Positions 23,357 through 34,095 of a DNA stretch of 64,000 nt are shown here, one piece after another. A program made the position numbers and the translations under genes. Within the stretch, counting starts at the first letter, position 1. Every line of letters begins with the position of its first letter. The notes below the pieces were generated by a model. That model was given only the letters and a program-made list of their open reading frames with translations. It had not been told where the DNA came from and made no database searches. Source of the DNA: Cladophialophora immunda (lineage: Eukaryota > Ascomycota > Eurotiomycetes > Chaetothyriales > Herpotrichiellaceae); the NCBI RefSeq assembly GCF_000835495.1, contig NW_015622548.1, positions 558,001 through 622,000 on the forward strand. Reading direction: 5' to 3'.

Positions 23357-26300
23357 ATGATAGAGCGGACCGCAGCATGCATTGAACCAGCTTCTCAACT
23401 CTTCCTTCGACGCCTCGAGCCTCCTGTTCGCACACACCGTGCGCTTGGTCCCTCTTTCTGGAAAAATGGAGGCAACCAGCTGGATGTTCCTCCCTGGTGG
23501 CCCTTGTATCTCAATAGCATCCGAGCTCTGCGTCCAAATCCACCCGGGCTCGAGTCTGTTCTACCGTGCCCGAGACAGTCCTGGGTAGTCGAACCCAGCG
23601 AAACCCCTCATCGATCGCGAGTTGTAGCTTCGAGATCCGATCGATATTCTGCTCGGCTTCCACCGTCATCCACCCGAGCCTATACTAGATCGGCAAAGTC
23701 CACGCAAAAAGCTACTGCGGTGTCTGTCAAGGAAGAAGAGCATTTGGAGGATGTACTTCTACATTATCCGCCATCCCATCTCCCGGAACGTATAACTGTG
23801 GACGATACAAGGAACAAAGACAATGATCCGGTCACCGCAGGCGCACATGAAGAGTTATGGAACGAAGACCCTATTCCTACTGTCAACCGAACAGAAAAAC
23901 AACTCTTGCAAATCCTCGATAATAACAGGGACGTGCAACCAGAATCAGAAAGCGCCGACTTCGATCGTGCTTGGGCCTTATTCAACCAAGTCCCGAATCA
24001 GCAAGCGTACGCACCTGAAATCTTCCAATTCCTTTCCAAATCGAGCAGAAGACGGGATCAGACTCTCGCTTTAAGTGCCTTCAGACTTATCGATGAAGAA
24101 CACAGAACTCGAGATGACTATGAGCGGGCCGTTCGATCAGCATTGAAAGCGGACAATTATCGTCTGGCCTTGAGAATCAACGCTCGTGCTACCCTGCGCA
24201 ACTTGCAACAGGGTTGCAGTGTTTTCCTCCTGTTGCATGCTGTTTCCAATCAGCTCTGGAATACCGCTGCCACGGTATGGGATACCTCTTTCAAGCGACT
24301 TCCTTTTCGCGCTGGGCAAACATCGCCGACTCGCCTTGCCATTACGGAGGAGATAGGCAATTATCGTGATCTGCCATTCGCCATACACCAACTTGGAACA
24401 AAGCTGCGGGAGCGGGCAGTAGTCACCATGCGACATTCAGGCTCTCTCTTGACACTATTCAACGAGCTTCTAAACGCTCTAGTCCGAAATGGTTCGCTTA
24501 TGAGCATAATCACGCCGCAAGGACTGGAGCATCTGTTTCAACTGTCAAACGACCTGTCGCTGTCGAAACCATCTCTTTACATCACAGCCATTGATACCAT
24601 CAACAAGCTCGCCATGAGACCTGATAAAGGAACATTGGCTGATCTTGTGTACAACCTCCTTCGATCAAGCCTTCCAGAAGTACCGCCACGACCCCAGATT
24701 TTTGGTTCGCTCTTGTCGATACACTGTAATGAAGGAGCGCCTGCCGAGACGTACAATCACTATCTGGATGAATTCTCCAAGTTCCACGGTGTTGCAGATC
24801 TAAAGAGCTACCAAAAAGTTCTGTCAGCTCTTGCTGCCCAAGGTGACGTTGATGGCATCCAGCAGGCGTTTTTACGCCTCTGCGAGACCCATTCACGACC
24901 CACTGATGTCGCGTACTATACGCCACTCCTCTACGCATTCGCTCGCCTGGGAGATGTGCAAGGGACAGAACGGGAGTTTCGGAGAATGACCGACTTTGGC
25001 GTACGCCCGAACTCTTATTGCTGGAATATCCTTCTCTACGCCCATTCTAGGTCCCTCGAACCTTGGCGCACCTTTGAGGTCTTGGACAGAATGAAGGCTG
25101 AGGGAGTAGCGCCGGATGCGTTCACCTTTACGACCTTGATGGGTGTCTTCTCTAGAACTGGTGACACTGACACTGTACTGGATATTCTTGAACAAGCCCA
25201 GCAGCATAAAGTCCAAGGGTCATATGGTCTGGTCACTGGTCTGATACAAACATACTGCCTCAATAATCAAGCAGAGGCCGCGGAGAGACTCGCTGAAGCA
25301 GCCACCAATGCCCACCTCCAGGGTTCGCCTGTTACAATGTGGAATTATCTGCTACGTCACTACGCCTTTACAGCAGACTCTGATAGTATGCTACGTGTCC
25401 AGGGGCGTATGAGTGCGCTGGGAGTCGAGCCGGATGCCATGACTCACGCTGCGTTCATGACAGCGCTCGTGGTTTTGAACAAGACTAGGGATGCGGTTCA
25501 GATACTTAGGACTCTGAGCTTGAGTCAGACCCTTGCCGCCACGCCCTTCCATTATGCCATTATTTTGCATGGATTCGCAAAAGAAGGTGACAGGGACATG
25601 GCCAATATCGTGTATCAAGAGATGATTGAGAGGTTCCCGAGGATCGGAGCCAGTCCACGTCTTGCGATGCTCCATCTACAAGCTAGTCGAAACTCTATCC
25701 CCAACGAACGGCCACTTTTTGCTGCCCAGTACTTGGAAGAAATCCTCCATGAGCTCTCCACGCAGGACCGAGCAGAGCGTCAACCGCAGCCCGGTCTGCA
25801 CCGCCGTCGGGGCGTTGATGCCGTTCCATCGGTCTATTTGGAGTATCTGATCGACCTTCTTGCGGCAAGGGGCCAAATCAAGCACGCAGAGAAGCTTGTT
25901 CAGCGGTTTGAGTCTCTCTCACAGTCGTCATACCTTATTTTAAGCAATGCCGCCTCAACTTCGATCCAGTTCCTGACTAGGCGCCTGATGATCTCAAGTG
26001 AGAGATATGACTGGGAAACAGTTGATTCTACTTGGAAACAAATCCTTGAACGCGGTATCCAGACAGCAAGAAGATTTTCCCGTACAGCGAGAAAGCAACT
26101 CCCCCGTGAAAGCAGAGCGGTTGATGGGGAGCGAACGCGGCCGGTACGGCCCACAGGTCTACCCGACTCCGAATTGATCACGAAGGAGGACTTCTCGTTC
26201 GAGTCGATGATTCCGTACAATACCCCGATCAGTGGTCTGTTGGATGAGCCGGGCCTTGTGATCCTGCCCTCGCAAAGATACATTCTTGAAGCACCTTTGA

Positions 26301-27298
26301 CACGGTACTTGAACAGTTTGTCTGTCCGTCAACTCCAATCTCGTGCTATAGCTCTCGTGGCTGAGCTAGAGAGAGTGGGGTTTGCATTGACTAGTAAAAA
26401 TTGGAATATGTACATTCAAACCTTGACGCTGTCGAAGGAACAGCAGCATTGGCTCCTTGCCTACGAAGTCTTCGAGCAGAAGATGATCGCCAATACTCCG
26501 CCATGGTCAGTCTTGCGGCGCGGCAAATGGTTGTCATCCAAGGTATCAGAAGGCTCTCATCCGACGCTCGTTCCCCGCAAAATCATCGAAAAACGGGATC
26601 CGGGGCAGATGATGCCAACCTATTACACTGCAGTCCACCTTGCCAGCGTTCTACTCAAAGCGAACAGACTTGCAGCAGAAGGCGACAAGGCTACGTACAT
26701 GGCGCTTCGGAAGGTCGCCCCTCAAACCTGTCGCTTTGTCCAAAGCATGCCTTATCATAGAGACCGAATCCAAGGTGTCCTCCTTCGCGGAAGGAAGATC
26801 AGGGCTGACCCGCCAAAACAGCCTCGAGAATTCGCTGAGCCGGATCGGTCCGGTGTATTGGGAAGCAAATCACCAGCGGACCACATCCCCGCCACAGAAG
26901 TAGTCGGGATCGAAGATGCTGTACGACGCGAGGCAGGCGACAAGAAATCATTCAGTGCGGTGGCGGAAGCGCGTGAGATACGTCAAGCAGAACTTTACGA
27001 AGGAGAAATCGCTAGGGTTCCTGGCGCAACAGAGAAACAACAGGACCAAGAAGCAAAGGAAATCAATCGTCGAGTGCGTCATAAGGAAAGAAAGCTTCTT
27101 CAGATACTGGAGAAGGTTCGCCGCGATGTGTTACTCCCGCGAAAGATCAGCGACCCATATATTGGCCATCCAACGATTTCTGTGGGTGAACGTCTGATTC
27201 GAACACGCTCCGGAGGGCAAGGTTTATACAATCCGACTGATCGAAGGTTAGAGCAGAGCGCTCAGACCAAAAAAGAAGTCCGTGAGCGGTGCCGTTGA
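23357..27298 (+). CDS. Mitochondrial pentatricopeptide-repeat protein, Cya5-like
   Basis: A 1313-residue single-exon protein expected to bind mitochondrial mRNA and control its translation or stability; the fungal family is usually called Cya5, after the Neurospora gene needed for cytochrome oxidase subunit 1 expression. The start MIERTAACIEP and the following HRALGPSFW match the family N-terminus, which is also basic and could act as a mitochondrial presequence. Tandem helical PPR units are visible from about residue 440 to 800, for example DVAYYTPLLYAFARLGDVQG and SYCWNILLYAHSRS. The C-terminal half keeps family blocks such as KNWNMYIQTLTLSKEQQHWL near residue 1015 and PTYYTAVHLASVLLKANRL. 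A charged, partly coiled tail ends the protein. It is divergent from srp68. Confidence 0.9.
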   Translation: MIERTAACIEPASQLFLRRLEPPVRTHRALGPSFWKNGGNQLDVPPWWPLYLNSIRALRPNPPGLESVLPCPRQSWVVEPSETPHRSRVVASRSDRYSARLPPSSTRAYTRSAKSTQKATAVSVKEEEHLEDVLLHYPPSHLPERITVDDTRNKDNDPVTAGAHEELWNEDPIPTVNRTEKQLLQILDNNRDVQPESESADFDRAWALFNQVPNQQAYAPEIFQFLSKSSRRRDQTLALSAFRLIDEEHRTRDDYERAVRSALKADNYRLALRINARATLRNLQQGCSVFLLLHAVSNQLWNTAATVWDTSFKRLPFRAGQTSPTRLAITEEIGNYRDLPFAIHQLGTKLRERAVVTMRHSGSLLTLFNELLNALVRNGSLMSIITPQGLEHLFQLSNDLSLSKPSLYITAIDTINKLAMRPDKGTLADLVYNLLRSSLPEVPPRPQIFGSLLSIHCNEGAPAETYNHYLDEFSKFHGVADLKSYQKVLSALAAQGDVDGIQQAFLRLCETHSRPTDVAYYTPLLYAFARLGDVQGTEREFRRMTDFGVRPNSYCWNILLYAHSRSLEPWRTFEVLDRMKAEGVAPDAFTFTTLMGVFSRTGDTDTVLDILEQAQQHKVQGSYGLVTGLIQTYCLNNQAEAAERLAEAATNAHLQGSPVTMWNYLLRHYAFTADSDSMLRVQGRMSALGVEPDAMTHAAFMTALVVLNKTRDAVQILRTLSLSQTLAATPFHYAIILHGFAKEGDRDMANIVYQEMIERFPRIGASPRLAMLHLQASRNSIPNERPLFAAQYLEEILHELSTQDRAERQPQPGLHRRRGVDAVPSVYLEYLIDLLAARGQIKHAEKLVQRFESLSQSSYLILSNAASTSIQFLTRRLMISSERYDWETVDSTWKQILERGIQTARRFSRTARKQLPRESRAVDGERTRPVRPTGLPDSELITKEDFSFESMIPYNTPISGLLDEPGLVILPSQRYILEAPLTRYLNSLSVRQLQSRAIALVAELERVGFALTSKNWNMYIQTLTLSKEQQHWLLAYEVFEQKMIANTPPWSVLRRGKWLSSKVSEGSHPTLVPRKIIEKRDPGQMMPTYYTAVHLASVLLKANRLAAEGDKATYMALRKVAPQTCRFVQSMPYHRDRIQGVLLRGRKIRADPPKQPREFAEPDRSGVLGSKSPADHIPATEVVGIEDAVRREAGDKKSFSAVAEAREIRQAELYEGEIARVPGATEKQQDQEAKEINRRVRHKERKLLQILEKVRRDVLLPRKISDPYIGHPTISVGERLIRTRSGGQGLYNPTDRRLEQSAQTKKEVRERCR

Positions 27299-30200
27299 AA
27301 CTTCCTCGCAGCCCCGAAATAAAGCGTCCTTGCTCGCCGCGGACAAGCTTCAGAACGTTTTCATCGCTTCGACAGGAGACGGCCGGATCCGCCTGCCAAT
27401 GTTTTCGAACTTCTCGTCAGCTCAGCCAGGTTCGCGTCGTAGTGGACAAGTCAAAGATTGAAGTGCCCATGGTAGCAAACGAACAAGTTTTGCGACGAGC
27501 AGCGCCTGAAGGAGAGATGAAAGAGTGTTGCATAGCTGTCACACGCGTGCCTTGGGGGATTGTCAGAGATGGTGTACTGGTATTCCGTGCATAGCAAGCG
27601 GGTGGAATTTTCGTAGTGAGAGGAATATCTTGTACATAAACGTGGATGTAACGATTCGACCGTCGAGTCTCGAGCATTGAGTACTTCTCATAGATTGCGC
27701 TCAGCTCTCCTTCCTGTCACCCTTGTTTGTCCTTATGCTGCAGTTCGTCTTCGACTTCCTCGAGAATATGGCTGTTCCCGGAACCCAAGAAAAGGGGGAA
27801 TTTCCGTGGTTGGTTGGTTTTTCACAGAGGTTGTGATAGTCAGTCTATCGAGGGCGGGTCAGCGAGCGGTTCCAGGTAGCAGGCCCATTTCGCTTCTCCT
27901 TAGCACGGAGAGGGGATTGGAAGAGCGCGCGGAAACGGTCCAATACCTAGATCTCTGCGATCTTTCGTCCGGCTTTGTTTGTGAAAAGGGGTCTTCATGG
28001 CCCTCTGTCGTGGAAAATCTTGTCGAAGACCGGGGAACAACTTCCCCCTTGTGGAATGGAATCATTCGTTGTTGGTCAATGCGTCTGGTTTGCCGTGACT
28101 AACCAACGTTGATATTGCGACAGCGCCGGGGTGCAAGGGAACCCGGCGGTTGCGGCTCCGGCACAGTGAATTCTGCCACTTGTTGTCAATTCCCACCGCT
28201 CGTCACAGCAGAGCATGAACCAAGGTCGAGCTCAACAGCTCCCGTTACGGAAGACATCGCTAGTATCCCGGGTCGGTCCTACGAGGCTGCAAGGGACGCG
28301 ATCTCAAGTGAAAAGCTCCATGTTAGTCAGCCGGCAATAGCGCGAGGATGATGCCCGAGGATCGGCTAGGAGATAACTCTCTGGAAGACCACGGAAGGGT
28401 AGGAACTGGTGCGGGTGGTGTGATGGAACAGACCACGCGCAAGAATCGAAACGTCTCGGCGTTGGGTATCAGATTTTCGAGCTGCAGGTAACGATACCCG
28501 GATTGCGGAGAAGGCACGACAACGGTGGTGCTTGGGATTGTCGTATCTGCCCACGTCCGACGGATACTGACATTGTCTTCTCTGTCGAGGATAGCCTTGT
28601 AAGCGTTTTGTGTCTGGGATTGGAAACTTGGACGAAACAATGCCGGCACAGCAGCAATCCACTTCTGCGAGCGACTCAATATTGTCCCGCTCACGCTTCG
28701 AAACCGAATGGGATTACATTCTTCCTGTTGGCTGCAAAACTCGACTCGAACCCTTATCGTCGCTTTGCGCCACAAGTCATCTGACGGAGGTCGAGGCTGT
28801 GACCGTCGCAGTTCTAACCAATTGCTGCTCCAGTGTTGCTCGAGACGGTGGTGTGGTTCATCCGATCTAGAAAGCCAAGTCCTTGTGGAGGGAAGTAGTT
28901 TCATGAAAGCCGTCTTTCATCTCCTATCGATAGGATGGAGATGCTCAAAATTAGAACCGTTGTGGTCAGCAACTAGAATGTCGACAGACGAAACCGGCAC
29001 TGACAAGGTATTCGCAGCTTTGTCAGCGAACAATGTAGCGCGCTCATTCTGCAGAAACAGGTACTTGTAGGCAAACACGGCGGAGATGTCTTACTCTGGT
29101 AAAGTCTGTGAGAGGGAGCAAGAGTGAGGAGCACGCACTCACAAGATCTGTCCCGTGCGCAACACGAACAAGGGAGCTTTTGCAGCACCATGTGACCAAC
29201 ACGAGCACGCAATGCACCGATCTTTTGTTTCTTGTCCAATCGAACACATTTCACCTTGCACATGGTGCCACAACTGTTTGGTGGAGAGAAGGGCTTTGGG
29301 TGGTTTCGGAGTTTCGTACACTTTAGAAACATCTCGCAGTCAGCCTTTGGTTCGACGGGACTTGAAGTTGGCGACTTTGGGCGAGCGGCTTGACCAATTC
29401 AGCACATGGGAGGACCTCGTTCATGACACGAAGCATACTCTTTGGTTCTGGACGCATCGTGTTACCAATCTAGGCCATGACCCACCTCCTTCCAAACAAA
29501 GTAGATCGCACCGTGCGCCATAAGGCGGAAGATGACCGTCCAGCCTCCACGCCGCGTAGCTCGATGCAAGGCTGCCGATCACATTGCTTTTGCAAAATAA
29601 TAACGGAGGTAGTGACAAAAGGTCAAGGCGGCTCCGCGCGGCAGCCGGACCTTAGGTACCCTGAGATCACGTCAGTGGCAGGTAAAAAGGTGCATCAGGC
29701 TGAGATGAGTTGTCAGCACTAGAGGTAATGCAGGACGGCATGGCTCGGTGGGCGGGCGACGGACCTGACCGCTGGTGCGGGAATGCTTCTCCGGATTATC
29801 TCATTCATAGAATGTGGGATGGCGGAAACCAAAGCATTGTCACTCGAGTGTGCGCGTTTTGTGCTCAATGGGCCTCCACCGTCTGTGTTGCATTCACTTC
29901 AGAGGGTATGCGCAGAAATGGCGCAGTGGTGTGCCCCGATCGGCAATCAGATGGCACACTTCCTCTTTATCGCGGAGCAGTCTCCTGGATCTGTCGACCA
30001 GATTGACTCAAACAAACCAATGGTGGTCTTTTGTCTGCGTGTGGGATAGTTCACTAGCCAGCGCCAGCGGAGCCACTGAGCAAGCCTCGAGCGAGCACAT
30101 TGAGACAGGTTTCCCCAGACCCTCGAAAGGTCTCAAGCATGGATCACGACAACCTCTGAATGCGAGCACTTTGGCGGGGGCGTGACATTTTGCAGCTTTC

Positions 30201-33200
30201 ACGTCGAACTAAGAGCTGGCTCAACGGACCAACTAGCTTTGGCACAGGAGTTTCTGACATTTGCTGATCCAACAAGTCTTACTCGTACGGATGTCGAAAC
30301 TTTCTGCTCGTAATAACCCATTCCCACTTGCGGGGCATGTGAGGTCGCCTCCAGCCGTTCGTGCAAGGTGTTTGATAGTCGATCTTCGGCGTGGGGTCAT
30401 GGACTTGAACACCTCCTACCCATTGGAAGTCTAGAGATCGACCTCAGACCCAGACTGGACCCCCAGCCAAGACAAATGTCGGATAGTGCGGCATCACCCG
30501 TACAGGAGAGGATACCACTTTGGCAAGGGAAATGCTTGTATGTTCTGCGACAATGCAGCCATCCGGCCGTCGAGTGGGAGCTGAAGGGAAACCATGTCAA
30601 ATGATCAGCGAAAACAATAAGGTGAGTGTTGTCCCTCGTACCAGCTGGCCCAGGGCCATCGACGGGGAGGGCTCCCCTCCTGTTGACAGGCATCATTGCG
30701 AATTCGCCCGGGCCCAGCGAGACTCGTGGTTTTGGTGCGCAATAATTGCTCAAGCACCTTTCTGCCAGTTGCCATCAAGGGGAGCTGGCTGGCTGATGTG
30801 GGGTTCACCTTCGTGGTACAATGCCAGGTGCCCCAAAGGCCTGAAACACTCCTTTGCTGCTGTCGCGGCTAGCAGACCGTTGGCAGCGCGGGGTCGACAG
30901 AGAGTTAGCGCAATCTGACCTGTCACATTTCTGAAGTAGTGGCGGCACAAGCAAGTTCTGGCGCGTGATTCGTCTTGAGCACGGATTATCATTAGCGAGA
31001 TTGGCATCTCTGAGTGAAAGGTGGACTTCTGGTCGATATCATGCTTTGCTAGTTGAAGGTCTCATGCTGGTGGAGCAACGACGACGGTCAATCTTTAACT
31101 CCCTGGTCAGTTGCGGTGGGCGTGCCGAAGCGCTCATTTTGTCCGTACCAATCAGACTTTGGTTGCGATCCCTGGTTGTGGACGGCGATCGACTGAGCGA
31201 GACTGCCTGGACGAGTCATTGGGACGTCTGACTGTTCTGGATGCCCGAGTCACAGAACAACCACTGAACACATTGACCAGGCCTCACGCACGATGATGCC
31301 CTCAGTTGCAGGTCGAGCATTAAGTGTCTCGAATGCTACCCCACTGATAGTATTCCGCAAGGGACGTGGAGCTACTGCATCAAGCCGAGCAGCTAGCCGG
31401 ATCTTCCCTCTACTAGATTTCGTGACTGGTCGAGTGAGCAAGGAGCTCTGGGAATGTGATTTCGCATGCTGACGTCGTTCCCACAAGGAAAGGCAAAAGA
31501 ATGTTATCCCTTACATCTTCTGAAGAAATAAAGGTCAGCATCCCAGATAGGAACCAGCCAGAAGGACAAGTATCGCACGGGACCGTGAGGAATTTACTCG
31601 TGTCTGAGCCGCGGGGGCTGTACTCCTTCAGACGTGGAGGTATTGAGAAATAGCTCAATAATTTTGCAACCGTGCGGTCTTGACATGGCAAGAAAATTAG
31701 CCATCGCAGGTGAGAGACCACTCAGCGCCAAATGACATCCCACGCCCTCGAGCACAAACCGTACGACGGCCAAGCGTTTGTGCATTGAGCTGCTGCAAGC
31801 TCTAGACCGCAAATTCGATGGTGTGGGAGGTCTCGCATAAGGTCGACGAATCATAAGTAGCAGAAGGTGAGGTCCGTCCCTTGGTTGGCCTAAGGAACCA
31901 TGTCTGCTTGTAGTGGAAACTTTCGAGGTGAACCAAACGGGATGGACGGTGGCATATTCTTGGAAGTCTAGCCACGAATCTGGGTGATTTGGGCCTCAAA
32001 GAATGCCACAGCACGGTCGAAGCGGCAGAGATTTCGAGAACAAAGAGTCAATCTCACGAGCTCAGCGCAGAGCATGACCAGGAGCGGGTACTTGCCCATA
32101 AGATTGGTGTCAGCGGTTATTGAGCACGGAGGATACCGCTAGGGCTGAGCAAAGGCCTGATGCGCTCAAAAAACCACCCTTCGTTCAGACTTGGAGGAAC
32201 AAGCGGAAGCATGATCACCCCGTACGAAGGCGTCTGGAACGGGTACCGACAGAGTCTGTGACTCGGAGGGTGTACAGTAGACGGTCCGGTGACTCTGCAA
32301 AAGAGATGTCGCGGCAGCACTGCGTTTTGTTACCAGTCTCTTACTACTAGCACGCACATCCCGCCTTTGCTCTGGTCGTCGCAACTAGCGTAATTTTGAA
32401 CCCTCTTGGAAAAGGTGAGTAACTTAAGTGTAGCGAGGATGGGAGGACTTGGTCTAAGCGTCCAGGAAGCAAGGAGTCGGCTGCCTGCAGAGAGCGGATT
32501 GGATGGTGCCTTGATTGCGTGGGAGGCACAGTTGCCAGGATTGGGGGCCCTGGGATCATGGATTCGTTTAGCTGCAGATGGCCACCGAGGACAGACGAGA
32601 TGTCGGAGGGTCAGGGCGGTAGGACAGGGGAGTGAGGAGCGAGGGCGAGCAGCGGGATAGGGGAAAAAAAAGAGGCAAGGGGATGGGACGAGGAACAAGC
32701 CTCAGGCCGAAGGAGCCGTGGTGGATAGATGACTCTCGTACTGCAGAGCTGCCGGGTGTGTAAGTGTGTAAGTGTGAGTGAGAGAGGGACTGAGTGTGAG
32801 TGTGCGTGGGAAAAAAGTGGAGTGAGTATCTGAGTGAGGATGGGAATGTGGCCAGTGTGGGTGGTGTGAAGGCCACAGCTTGGAGATGAGACGGGCAGGG
32901 AAGATGGGCCATGGGCCACCTGAAGCCTGAAAGCCCGCAGGGTGCGAAAAGCTGCACAACAGTGCTGTCCGCCGTTCGCTGGTCGCTGGTCGCTGGTGGC
33001 TGCTGGCTCCTCGCCGACCAGGATGTTCCAGTTAAGTGTTAGGCTGCTGCTGCTGGGTGGGACCCCCTGGACGCCCCCAGCTCCATCATGACTTGGTGGG
33101 CATCCAAACCAGCTTAGTTAGTTCCCCTCTTTTTCTCTCCAGGCTACTGCAGCCTTCAAACACCAATGCCATTCCCGATCAGGCACCCTCCTCTGCCCAT

Positions 33201-33300
33201 CTTTTGGGCCATGCCCTTCGACCTCCACGCTTCCCAATATGCATTACATTTTCTTTATCTACTAGAAGGGCGAATCCTCCCATCATCAGCCCTGGACCTT

Positions 33301-33317
33301 CACACACACACACACAC
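33301..33317 (+). repeat. (CA)8 microsatellite
   Basis: Seventeen bases of alternating CA in the Ecl1 upstream region. Confidence 0.95.
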
Positions 33318-33558
33318 CTCTTTCCCCCCTCCTCAGAAGACAGCTTTTATGAATCATTACGAACCCGTCTTGAACCTGGATCGCTTCTCAGCCTCTTGCA
33401 CACCCTCTTATATTCACAGATACATCAGCCGTCAGCCGCGTCTGAGGATGAGATACAAGTCTGCCTGCGTGACCATTCATTGACACCCACCACTGCCACA
33501 CGGCTACAACCACCACATTGGTCAGCCTGTGGCCTTGCGATACCCTCCTGCCAGGAAA

Positions 33559-33564
33559 TATAAA
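33559..33564 (+). promoter_or_regulatory. TATA box candidate of Ecl1
   Basis: TATAAA in the context AATATAAAT, 114 nt before the start codon. The leader between it and 33673 has no ATG. Confidence 0.6.
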
Positions 33565-33672
33565 TCGTCACCCACCAGCCGTTCGCGGACGAATCTCTCT
33601 CCCTCAGCCCTTCTAGTCACTTGAACCCTACCATCTCTCCTTCCACAGGTTGTACAACAGAACAACAGCAAC

Positions 33673-34095
33673 ATGGATTTCCTTCTCGGAGACTTCTGCC
33701 TGTCCTGCGATCGTCAAACCAACGGCACAAACTTCTGCTCCTCGGCATGTCGTCTCACACAACTCGATCACTATACCCTGGCGTCGTCGACGCCATCCTC
33801 CTCTCCCCGTGACACAAGTATCACCACTTTCTTCTCGTCACAACGCCCTTCATTGAGCATCACCACCACCGGCCTCTACCTACCACCAGCCTACGACTTC
33901 TCCATTCACCGGACGTCGTCATCGAACTCGCTCTCCACGTCGGTGATCTCTCGCCCCATCAGTCCCAAGCTGTCCGAACAAGCCCAGAATGATCTGAAAG
34001 ATTATGCTGGATCGTTCGATCAAACAAGGACCTTGAAAAGACGAGTGTCAATGCAAAGCAACGAAGATATGAAAGCCTCTTGGAGAGGGCCATGA
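33673..34095 (+). CDS. ecl1: Ecl1-family zinc-binding lifespan regulator
   Basis: A 140-residue single-exon protein of the ECL1/2/3 family, small nuclear proteins that extend chronological lifespan and respond to nutrient and zinc stress in fission yeast. The N-terminus has the family zinc site CLSCDRQTNGTNFCSSAC, with cysteines at 9, 12, 22 and 26 (CxxC-x9-CxxxC). A Ser/Thr/Pro-rich middle contains GLYLPPAYDFS, and the C-terminal block LSEQAQNDLKDYAGSFDQTR followed by KRR is the second conserved feature of the filamentous-fungal members. Length fits the shorter members. The ATG is the first in frame and follows CAACAAC. It stands alone, with no other gene I can support for about 6.4 kb upstream and 5.2 kb downstream. 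Confidence 0.92.
   Translation: MDFLLGDFCLSCDRQTNGTNFCSSACRLTQLDHYTLASSTPSSSPRDTSITTFFSSQRPSLSITTTGLYLPPAYDFSIHRTSSSNSLSTSVISRPISPKLSEQAQNDLKDYAGSFDQTRTLKRRVSMQSNEDMKASWRGP

Larger units (their letters stand above)
27299..33672. other. 6.4-kb gene-poor tract upstream of Ecl1
   Basis: No gene is supported. Short open frames occur on both strands, the longest on the minus strand at 28323-28904 (193 codons), without recognisable domains. Base composition is ordinary, and I see no strong excess of TA or loss of CA/TG that would mark RIP-mutated transposons. From about 32,590 to 32,900 the plus strand is purine-rich with GTGTG/GAGTG low-complexity sequence; from about 33,100 to 33,670 it becomes pyrimidine-rich with a (CA)8 run, the expected Ecl1 promoter and leader. 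Confidence 0.5.

Noticed and set aside
28323..28904. 193-codon open frame on the minus strand in the ecl1 gap
   Set aside because: No recognisable motif or composition bias; such lengths occur by chance at about 50% GC. Kept only as part of a low-interest finding about the neighbouring segment.
27299..33672. RIP-mutated transposon remnant
   Set aside because: The expected excess of TA with loss of CA/TG is not evident by eye, and no transposase or reverse-transcriptase motif was found. A dinucleotide computation would be decisive.
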